Positions 6,235 through 12,581 of a DNA stretch of 12,581 nt are shown here, piece by piece. How positions within the stretch are numbered: position 1 is the first letter of the stretch; each line of letters opens with the position of its first letter. This stretch comes from Desulfobacteraceae bacterium (GTDB taxonomy: Bacteria > Desulfobacterota > Desulfobacteria > Desulfobacterales > Desulfobacteraceae). The notes under the pieces were generated by a model. It was not told the origin of the DNA, did no database searches, and saw only the letters and a list, made by a program, of their open reading frames with translations. The stretch lies in NCBI GenBank assembly GCA_022712835.1, contig JAFLJU010000403.1, forward strand, positions 1 to 12,581, given 5' to 3'. A program made the position numbers and the translations under genes.

Positions 6235-8508
6235 ATGGAAAAAAGATTTCTTCATAAAAGAGGATTGGCTTTCAAGCTCTTGATTCCTGTTGGTATTGTT
6301 CTTTTCATCAGTCTTTTTGTCTGGTCCTACTATAGCGCCCGCTACCAGGAACGTATTCTCATTGACAAAGCTGTCTTGGATGTGGATAAATTTTGCAATT
6401 CGGTTTTGAAGCTGACCTGGTTTGCCATGCTTCACAGCCCTAGTGAAGACATGCAGGATATTTTAAATTCCATGTCCGAGTACAATGATATTGAAGAAAT
6501 TCGAATATTTAATCGCCAGGGGAAAATACGTTTTTCAAATGAAAGCTCGGAGTTGGAAACCATTGGACAAAAACAGGATGTCGCCTGTAAAATATGCCAT
6601 AACAAAGAACCACCGGAGATGAAAACCGATATCAAAGACCGGATACGAATGTTTGAGTCCAAGGATGGTGATTTGAAGTTAGGAGTGATCAATCCGATTT
6701 TAAATGCAAGCTCCTGTGCAAGTTCTGACTGCCATTATCACCCGAAGAACATCAAAAAGCTTGGCACACTGGATGTGGTGGTATCTTTGAAATCCGTCAA
6801 ACAGGAGATTGGTCAGAGCAAAAAAATGTTTGTATGGACAGCCGTCTATCTGTTTGCCACTCTGGCCCTTACCATCTGCATTATTGTTTTTTTTCGGGTC
6901 ACCCATCCCATCAATCGCTTGATCACAAATACTAGAAGCATTGCAAAGGGTAAGTTTACAGCCCTTAACAGTGATTTGCCTTCAGGGGATGAAATCGGGC
7001 AGCTTTCTTATGCCATCAATGATATGGGAATGGAAATCCATGAAAAGCAAATAGCACTGAATCGTCAAAAGGATATTTACCGTCACTTGTTTGAGCAGGT
7101 ACCCTGCACCATTACCGTCCAAAACAGACAATATGAACTCATCGAGTTTAACCAGGAGTTTGCCCGTAGGTTTAATCCGGAATATGGTGATTATTGCTAT
7201 GCCGCCTATAAAGATTTGGACGCCAAATGTCTCAATTGTCCGGTTGAAAAAACTTTTTTGGACGGAAAATCTCATTTCAGTGAAGAGTCCGGGGTTAATA
7301 AGGATGGATCCATCGCCCATTGGTTTGTGAAAACAGCTCCCCTCAAAGATGAAAACGGGAATATTGTCGCGGCCATGGAGATGAGCCTGGATATCAGCCG
7401 CCGGAAAAAACTGGAAGAAGAGGTTAAAATATCGGAAAAAAAATACCAGGCCATTTTTAAAAATATCCCCAACCCTGTGTTCATCCTGGACAGGGATGAG
7501 TTGACCATCCTGGACTGCAATGATTCGGCAGTGTCTGCCTATGGATATGACCGGAAGGAACTCAAAGGGAAAGGATTTAAGATTCTTTTTCCCAGCACCA
7601 GGGAGTTTGAACGGATAGGTAACCATATCACACTTTCCTTCCATGAACGGGTCGTGAACCTGAGAAAGAATGAGGATTATTTATATGCCAATATCTGGAT
7701 CAGTCCGGCTGACTTTGCCGATAAAAAAGTACTGATTGTCACGGCCGTGGATATTACAAATTCCGTAGAAACCGAGCATCAATTGATCCAGGCTGGCAAA
7801 ATGGCCACCCTGGGAGAAATGGCAACGGGCGTGGCCCATGAATTAAACCAGCCCCTGTCAGTGATCAAAACGGCTTCCGGGTTTATTGCCAGGAAAATAG
7901 GAACCGATCAGGATATTGACCGGGCCATTTTAAAAACATTGTCCGAGGAGATTGAACGCCATGTGGATAGGGCTTCCAAAATCACCAACCACATGCGCTT
8001 GTTTGGTCGAAAATCCAATTTTAAAAAAGAGTCGGTGGATATTAATGATATTTTGAAGCGGGCTTTTGATATTTTCAGTCAGCAGCTGAAACTTCGGGAA
8101 ATACAGGTGAACTTTGTACTTGCCGAAGATTTGCCCCGGATCAGTGCAGATTTTGTTCGTTTGGAGCAGGTGTTTATCAATATGCTGCTCAATTCAAGGG
8201 ACGCCATCGTGAGCAAATTTGACGGCATCAACAGCCCCAAAAACGAGAAAAAGCAGATCACTCTGATAACCGAAGTTAAGGATGATAAGGTCCGGGTGAA
8301 AATAAGGGACACTGGCATTGGCATTGCAAGTTCTGACATTGATAAGATTTTCGAACCTTTTTTTACCACAAAGAAAGTCGGGGAGGGGACGGGGCTAGGG
8401 TTGTCCATATCCTATGGTATCATCAAAGAATCCGGAGGGGAGATTTTTGTCCACAACAATAAGGACGGGGGGGTTACCTTTATCATGCTTTTTGCCAGGA
8501 AAAGATGA
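6235..8508 (+). CDS. Membrane sensor histidine kinase with periplasmic c-type haem motifs
   Basis: The 757-residue kinase has transmembrane segments at about 13-33 and 199-220, enclosing a periplasmic sensor domain. That domain contains a c-haem motif C118-x2-C121-H122 and a second, C161-x4-C166-H167 followed by Tyr-His-Pro. A HAMP domain (about 221-275) and two PAS domains (about 283-395 and 400-510) follow. The first PAS has C321, C332 and C335 (CY...CLNCPVEKTF). The kinase core has H535 in AHELNQP, an N-box at N653, G1 D692-T-G-I-G and G2 GEGTGLGLS at 716-724. Haem-containing sensors of this layout are known in delta-proteobacteria and usually sense redox or gas ligands. The ATG at 6235 is preferred over the TTG just before it because AAGGAGG lies 7 nt upstream. 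It is first in the operon; its stop overlaps the next start (ATGA at 8505-8508). Confidence 0.93.
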   Translation: MEKRFLHKRGLAFKLLIPVGIVLFISLFVWSYYSARYQERILIDKAVLDVDKFCNSVLKLTWFAMLHSPSEDMQDILNSMSEYNDIEEIRIFNRQGKIRFSNESSELETIGQKQDVACKICHNKEPPEMKTDIKDRIRMFESKDGDLKLGVINPILNASSCASSDCHYHPKNIKKLGTLDVVVSLKSVKQEIGQSKKMFVWTAVYLFATLALTICIIVFFRVTHPINRLITNTRSIAKGKFTALNSDLPSGDEIGQLSYAINDMGMEIHEKQIALNRQKDIYRHLFEQVPCTITVQNRQYELIEFNQEFARRFNPEYGDYCYAAYKDLDAKCLNCPVEKTFLDGKSHFSEESGVNKDGSIAHWFVKTAPLKDENGNIVAAMEMSLDISRRKKLEEEVKISEKKYQAIFKNIPNPVFILDRDELTILDCNDSAVSAYGYDRKELKGKGFKILFPSTREFERIGNHITLSFHERVVNLRKNEDYLYANIWISPADFADKKVLIVTAVDITNSVETEHQLIQAGKMATLGEMATGVAHELNQPLSVIKTASGFIARKIGTDQDIDRAILKTLSEEIERHVDRASKITNHMRLFGRKSNFKKESVDINDILKRAFDIFSQQLKLREIQVNFVLAEDLPRISADFVRLEQVFINMLLNSRDAIVSKFDGINSPKNEKKQITLITEVKDDKVRVKIRDTGIGIASSDIDKIFEPFFTTKKVGEGTGLGLSISYGIIKESGGEIFVHNNKDGGVTFIMLFARKR

Positions 8509-9773
8509 TGGACAAAAAAGATAAAATTTATACCATTTTGTTGGTGGATGATGAAGAAGGGATTCGCAATGTCCTAAACATCACCCTCACCCATGCCGGG
8601 TTCAAGGTGTTATTGGCAAGTGACGGGGATACGGGGTTTGCCTTGTTCAAAACCCAAAGGCCGGATATTGTGATCACAGATATTAAGATGCCTGGCATTG
8701 GCGGGATCGAGCTTTTAAAACAGATCAAGCAGATGAGTCCGGACACGGAAGTGATCATGATAACAGGCCATGGGGACATGGACTTGGCAGTAAAAAGCCT
8801 TCAGTATGAAGCCGCCGATTTCATTACCAAACCCATTGACAGCAACGAGTTGGAGTTATCCGTTAAAAAAGCCGTGGACAGACTGTCCATCAACCAGCGG
8901 ATGAAAGTTTATATGGATGACCTTGAGGGTGTAATTCGGGAAAAGGACAGAAAGATTGATGAATCCCAGAGTCTGGCCACCATCGGTCAGACCATTGCCG
9001 GGATGTCCCATGTGATTAAAAACATTGCCGGAGGACTCAAGGGGTCGTCTTTTATTCTGGAACAGGGCATTGAAAATGAAAATCGGGAATACCTGGTCAA
9101 GGGGTGGGAAATGATGAAAGGCAATCTTGACAAGATCACCAATCTTTCTTTGGATCTGCTCAACTATGCCAAAACCAGCCGATTGAAGCGCATCCTTGTG
9201 AATCCAAATGATCCGGCCCTGGAGGTGGTAAGTCTTTTGACACCAAGAGCCGTTGAAAAAAACATCAACCTTGTTTTGTCACCCTTGGATGACACCACCT
9301 TCATCCTTGTGGATCAAGATGCAATTTATAATGCGCTTTTCAATCTGGTCACCAATGCCCTGGATGCGTTTGCTACAAATGATGCTTTTGATATAAATGC
9401 TGCTGATACCCATATTGATTTGGATACAAATGACGCCTTTATTAAAAGCGATGCCCTTTGTGCAGATGAAAAAAAACGTGGGAATAGTCAGAACAAAAAA
9501 GAGAAAGCGGTCATGGTTTTTGTGGAAAAAGAATTGGACCAGATTGTCTTTCGTGTGAAGGATAATGGCGACGGGATGGATGAAAATATCGGCCAGGCTC
9601 TTTTCAAGGAGTTTATTACCACCAAGGGCGCCTACGGGACTGGCTTTGGATTGATGACCACAAAAAAAATCATTGATGAGCACCAGGGAACAATTTTATT
9701 TGAAACCGGAAAAGGGGAAGGCTCTGTCTTCACAATGAAAATTCCCATGCTCATCGGGGAAAGGAAGGAATAA
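8505..9773 (+). CDS. Receiver-histidine kinase hybrid (REC-HisKA-like-HATPase)
   Basis: The 422-residue cytoplasmic protein starts with a receiver (about 8-125; D15, D16, phospho-acceptor D59, K109). A helical linker leads to an atypical H-box with H169 in MSHVIKN, and then an ATPase domain with N284, G1 D353-N-G-D-G and G2 YGTGFGL at 377-383. Between N-box and G1 there is an extra low-complexity stretch (about 290-335), rich in Asp, Asn and Lys and containing TNDAF twice. The receiver closely resembles that of the last gene in the window, as does the H-box, so the two are paralogues. A receiver at the front of a kinase suggests that phosphotransfer from another kinase controls its activity. 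Start is ATG 8505 or 8508, overlapping the haem-kinase stop, so translation is probably coupled. Confidence 0.9.
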   Translation: MMDKKDKIYTILLVDDEEGIRNVLNITLTHAGFKVLLASDGDTGFALFKTQRPDIVITDIKMPGIGGIELLKQIKQMSPDTEVIMITGHGDMDLAVKSLQYEAADFITKPIDSNELELSVKKAVDRLSINQRMKVYMDDLEGVIREKDRKIDESQSLATIGQTIAGMSHVIKNIAGGLKGSSFILEQGIENENREYLVKGWEMMKGNLDKITNLSLDLLNYAKTSRLKRILVNPNDPALEVVSLLTPRAVEKNINLVLSPLDDTTFILVDQDAIYNALFNLVTNALDAFATNDAFDINAADTHIDLDTNDAFIKSDALCADEKKRGNSQNKKEKAVMVFVEKELDQIVFRVKDNGDGMDENIGQALFKEFITTKGAYGTGFGLMTTKKIIDEHQGTILFETGKGEGSVFTMKIPMLIGERKE

Positions 9774-9775
9774 GT

Positions 9776-10312
9776 ATGGTACGTCTTTGTCTGACAAAGG
9801 AGGGGGTTATTTTAAACAGAGATAAACCTGTGGGAAAGAATGTTTTTTCCCTTTTATCCCATCCCATTACCCTGGCTCCGGGCTTTACTTTATCCTCTTT
9901 TTTTGCCATGATTTCTCGATATCCGGAACTGATAAAATTGTCTGAACTGCTGGAAACCTTTTTATCCATGGCAACGGCCTATAATGAAAAGTTCGCTCAA
10001 ACAGATGAAATCGAAGGGCTGATTTTTTTTAAAACCATTGCCATGAAAGGATTTCCCGGAAAACCTTCATTACAGATATACAATTCACTAAAGGGGAGAA
10101 AGGGAAGTCAAACCACACCCTTAAAATTTTTTCAGATGGAAAGTTTATTGGCCCACACACTTATTTTGGGGGAGTTGAAACATATCATTTTTGGGGATGG
10201 GCAGGATGAGTTTATCTATGAAACTGTTTATTCGCTGTTTGAGCTGATAGAAGGAATTACATGGGAATTATCATTTAATTTTAACCCGTTACAATGTTCC
10301 ATAAGGAGGTAA
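9776..10312 (+). CDS. Conserved-context protein of unknown function
   Basis: I do not recognise this 178-residue protein. It is predicted soluble: there is a moderately hydrophobic stretch near residues 34-46, but no clear signal peptide or membrane helix. The middle (51-95) and C-terminal half (115-160) look mainly helical, with acidic segments and repeated aromatic residues. Cys occur only at 5 and 174, so it is not a metal-Cys protein. It begins 2 bases after the preceding kinase stop, with an AAGGAAGGAA ribosome site, and its own stop lies inside the ribosome site of the stress-protein gene. This firmly places it in the operon between the kinase and the universal stress protein. It could be a partner or regulator of one of these, but the sequence alone gives no function. 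Confidence 0.75.
   Translation: MVRLCLTKEGVILNRDKPVGKNVFSLLSHPITLAPGFTLSSFFAMISRYPELIKLSELLETFLSMATAYNEKFAQTDEIEGLIFFKTIAMKGFPGKPSLQIYNSLKGRKGSQTTPLKFFQMESLLAHTLILGELKHIIFGDGQDEFIYETVYSLFELIEGITWELSFNFNPLQCSIRR
10303..10310 (+). promoter_or_regulatory. Ribosome binding site overlapping a stop codon
   Basis: AAGGAGGT is a near-perfect Shine-Dalgarno sequence 5 nt before the ATG at 10316. It overlaps the last codons and TAA stop of the preceding gene, so termination upstream may assist high-level initiation of the stress protein. Confidence 0.8.
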
Positions 10313-10315
10313 GTT

Positions 10316-11230
10316 ATGTTTAAAAAAATACTTTTTGCCACCAATGCATCACCTGGCTGTGATGCCGCAGCAAAAATCGCCTTTGAGCTTGCAGAGAAAT
10401 ATGAGTCCCAATTGATTCTATTCCATGTGTTTGCCGAACCTTCCCATGGCAGCGGTGCCTTTGTCACCGATTATGTGACAGGGGAAAAAGCGGAAGTTGG
10501 CCCGGATTATCATGAGTGGGTTAAAGAAGAGATGAAAACTACCTATGACCCGTTGATTCAAAAGCACGGTGAGCCCGGTTATGAGGCTGTTGTGGGGATT
10601 CCATCCACAGAGATTCTTCGGTATGCCCGGAAAAATGAGGTGGACTGTATTATCATGGGTGCCCATGCCAAACAGGATGATCCTGCAGCTACAAGGTTTC
10701 GAGGAATTGTGGGTACCACCATGCAAAAAGTCGCCTTGTGGGCAAAATGTCCGGTTTTGATTATTTCCAGGCCCTGTGAAACCTGTTTCTGGTATTTTAA
10801 TCAAATTGTTTTTGGAACTGATTTTTCCAAGGCCTCCATGTCTGCCTTCAAGTTTGCCTACAAGATGGCCGATCACATCGGGTGCAAACTCCATCTTTTC
10901 CACGCATTGAATATTGAAACCTCCCAGGCAGGTGTTGCACCGGGACAAAAATCCATTGAATCCCACATAAAGGAAGCCAAGGCAAAAATGGAAGACCTCT
11001 ATGTCTCCCAGATGGAAGATTTTGACAATTACGAAATTTCTGTGTGGGAGGGGGTTCCCTATGTGGAACTGCTAAAATTTGCAAGGGAAACCAGCGGTGA
11101 TCTTATTGTCATGGCCCATCATACCAAGGACGTGGATATGGACGAAGCGGTCATGGGTTCCACCATGGAACAGGTGGTGTTACGATCTGCCTGTCCCGTG
11201 GCCAGCGTCAGCAAATCCGATTGGTTGTAA
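10316..11230 (+). CDS. Tandem universal stress protein (two Usp domains)
   Basis: The 304-residue protein contains two UspA-like domains, at about 1-152 and 160-300. Each has the opening strand-Asp/Asn-x-S pattern (FATNAS at 7-12, FGTDFS at 166-171) and a closing CPV strand. In the first domain the nucleotide-loop residues are largely present (G115 in MGAHAK, then G130 and G133-T-T). In the second, the first Gly of the loop is Ala (A267 in MAHHTK), while G281-S-T is kept, so the two halves may differ in ATP binding. The linker holds a CxxC pair, C154 and C157. No membrane segment is seen. It has the strongest ribosome site in the operon, hinting at high expression. Usp proteins respond to starvation, redox and energy stress; here it is embedded in a kinase operon. 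Confidence 0.93.
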   Translation: MFKKILFATNASPGCDAAAKIAFELAEKYESQLILFHVFAEPSHGSGAFVTDYVTGEKAEVGPDYHEWVKEEMKTTYDPLIQKHGEPGYEAVVGIPSTEILRYARKNEVDCIIMGAHAKQDDPAATRFRGIVGTTMQKVALWAKCPVLIISRPCETCFWYFNQIVFGTDFSKASMSAFKFAYKMADHIGCKLHLFHALNIETSQAGVAPGQKSIESHIKEAKAKMEDLYVSQMEDFDNYEISVWEGVPYVELLKFARETSGDLIVMAHHTKDVDMDEAVMGSTMEQVVLRSACPVASVSKSDWL

Positions 11231-11655
11231 ACGCACCCTTGGCAGAAGCAGGAACAAATGGTACCAGGACCGTCCTGATCATCGAAGATGATATGGACAT
11301 GCGGTTCTATCTTATGGCAATGGTCCGATCTCTGGGACTTGAATCCATACTTACCCGGGATGGGGTTCAGGGGCTATTGGCCCTTGGTACCCTGCGCCCG
11401 GACCTGATTATTTTAGATGTGATGATGCCGGAAAAAGGGGGAGGGCTTGTCTATCAGGAATTGAAAACTAACCCGTTGTACATTGATATTCCTTTGATCT
11501 TGTTTTCAGGGGTGGATTTTCAATCCTTTGTCCATTATATTAAAATGCTGAACCTGAACCGGGAAGAAAAAATTCCCAATCCGAAATACTATGTTGAAAA
11601 ATCAGCGGATCCAGACTATTTAAAGGAAGTTATAAAAAAAAATATAACCTTTTAA
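11221..11655 (+). CDS. Stand-alone response regulator receiver protein
   Basis: The 144-residue protein is a single CheY-like receiver: D23 and D24 (IEDD), phospho-acceptor D66 in LDVMMP, S96 in LFSG and K127 in VEKSADP. The usual KP pair is Lys-Ser here. It has an extra loop of about 20 residues between the S96 strand and K127. No output domain follows, so it probably passes phosphate to or from a partner, or acts by protein binding. The start is uncertain. The only upstream candidates are TTG codons (11221 or 11239) without a visible ribosome site; TTG 11221 overlaps the stress-protein stop by 10 bases, which suggests translational coupling. The next gene follows after 15 bases. Confidence 0.82.
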   Translation: MVVNAPLAEAGTNGTRTVLIIEDDMDMRFYLMAMVRSLGLESILTRDGVQGLLALGTLRPDLIILDVMMPEKGGGLVYQELKTNPLYIDIPLILFSGVDFQSFVHYIKMLNLNREEKIPNPKYYVEKSADPDYLKEVIKKNITF

Positions 11656-11670
11656 CAGGATAAAAAGCCC

Positions 11671-12581
11671 ATGGCAATGAAGGTGCTGCTTGTTGACGAT
11701 GAAGAAGGAATTCGCAAGGTTCTGGGCATCAGTCTTGCGGACGTTGGGTATGAAGTGCATACGGCTGAAGATGGTCGTTTGGCATTGCAGATGGTGAAAA
11801 ATCTTTTGCCAGATATTGTCTTGACCGATATTCGCATGCCCGGAATGAACGGAATTGATCTGCTCAAAGCCATTAAAGACGCATTTCCGGACATTGAGGT
11901 GATCATGATCACCGGGCATGGAGATTTGGGACTTGCCATTGAAAGTCTTAAAATGGATGCCGTGGATTTTATCACCAAACCCATTAACAATGATATCCTT
12001 GAAATCGCACTGAAACGGGCCACCGACAGGATTGAAACCCGGAAACAAATTCGCAGATATACCAATAACCTTGTGGACTTGGTTAGGGAAAAGACCAGCC
12101 GGCTTGAAACTTCTGAAAAACGGTATGTCCAGTTGTTCAATGAATCCCCTTCCTATATCACCATCCAGAATAGAGATCTCCAGATTGTGGAATCCAACAA
12201 TCGTTTCAAGGAACAATTCGGGGATCAGCCGTTTTTATATTGTTATCAGGTGTATAAAAAACGGTCCGAACCTTGCTCTGGCTGCCCCGTGGAAAAAACC
12301 TTTGTGGATGGAAAATCCCATGTGGCGGAAATGGATGTTCGGTTAAAGGATGGGAGTACCCGGAATTTTTTGGTCCAGACTTCTGCCGTGCTCGATAACA
12401 AGGGAGCCATCGAACATGTCATGGAGATGTCCACGGATGTGACCATGATCCATGAGCTCCAGGACCACCTGGCGGCTTTGGGGTTGCATATCTCTTCCAT
12501 ATCCCATGGGATCAAAGGAATTTTGACGGGTCTTGACGGCGGGGATTATCTGATTTCCACAGGGATACAAAAAGAGGACAC
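11671..12581 (+). CDS. Receiver-PAS-histidine kinase hybrid (3' end outside window)
   Basis: The frame is open from ATG 11671 to the right edge, giving 303 residues so far. It has a receiver (1-120; D9, D10, D53, K103), a charged helical linker (120-148) and a PAS domain (about 150-258) with C191, C202 and C205 in CYQVYK...CSGCPVEKTF. An H-box follows with H279 in SISHGIKG; the ATPase domain should lie beyond the window. The receiver and H-box are closely related to those of the gene at 8505. The PAS is closely related to the first PAS of the haem kinase, including the shared CPVEKTF and DGKSH strings. The protein therefore looks like a mosaic of its two operon neighbours. A weak AGGA ribosome site precedes the ATG by about 11 nt. 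Confidence 0.9.
   Translation, partial: MAMKVLLVDDEEGIRKVLGISLADVGYEVHTAEDGRLALQMVKNLLPDIVLTDIRMPGMNGIDLLKAIKDAFPDIEVIMITGHGDLGLAIESLKMDAVDFITKPINNDILEIALKRATDRIETRKQIRRYTNNLVDLVREKTSRLETSEKRYVQLFNESPSYITIQNRDLQIVESNNRFKEQFGDQPFLYCYQVYKKRSEPCSGCPVEKTFVDGKSHVAEMDVRLKDGSTRNFLVQTSAVLDNKGAIEHVMEMSTDVTMIHELQDHLAALGLHISSISHGIKGILTGLDGGDYLISTGIQKED

Noticed and set aside
6982..7644. A 220-residue open frame on the minus strand
   Set aside because: It lies opposite the PAS domains of the haem kinase, whose frame is fully supported by motifs.
11620..12216. A 198-residue open frame on the minus strand
   Set aside because: It lies opposite the receiver-PAS kinase, which has all expected receiver residues on the plus strand.

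Overview
The window looks like part of a chromosome of an anaerobic, sulfate-reducer-type Desulfobacterota bacterium, most plausibly of the Desulfobacterales. This is inferred from moderate-GC coding DNA with AT-rich spacers, a periplasmic c-haem histidine kinase, an H-protein-like lipoyl-domain protein with an extra Cys-rich region, and a high density of two-component genes with Cys-containing PAS domains. No rRNA, tRNA, CRISPR, insertion sequence or phage gene was seen.

Layout. (1) 2-205: the 3' end of a receiver-domain protein. (2) 258-818 (-): a NifX/NifB-type cofactor-binding protein with a Gly/Arg-rich tail. (3) 819-1366: a divergent control region. It has a good sigma-54 (-24/-12) promoter facing each way and a near-perfect 33-bp palindrome almost exactly midway between them. 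(4) 1367-2272 (+): an H-protein-like lipoyl-domain protein preceded by two four-Cys repeats. (5) 5786 down to 2355 (-): an apparent operon of a Rossmann-domain/PAS histidine kinase, an NtrC-type sigma-54 activator and an archaemetzincin-type protease, tightly spaced. (6) 5787-6234: a second divergent control region, with a sigma-54 promoter facing right and three related dyad sites upstream of it. (7) 6235 to beyond 12581 (+): a compact operon of a c-haem sensor kinase, a receiver-kinase, an unknown protein, a tandem universal stress protein, a stand-alone receiver and a receiver-PAS-kinase cut by the window edge.

How the genes may work together (inference). The kinase/activator pair is the obvious candidate to act on one or more of the three sigma-54 promoters. 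The nearest candidate is the right-hand operon, whose upstream dyads sit about 120-160 bp before the predicted start. The right-hand operon supplies a membrane kinase, two paralogous receiver-kinases and a separate receiver, which could form a branched phosphorelay. Several parts point to redox or electron-transport sensing: c-haem motifs, an NAD(P)-type Rossmann fold on a kinase, three-Cys PAS domains in three kinases, and a Cys-rich lipoyl-domain protein. The input signal and the output genes cannot be read from the sequence.
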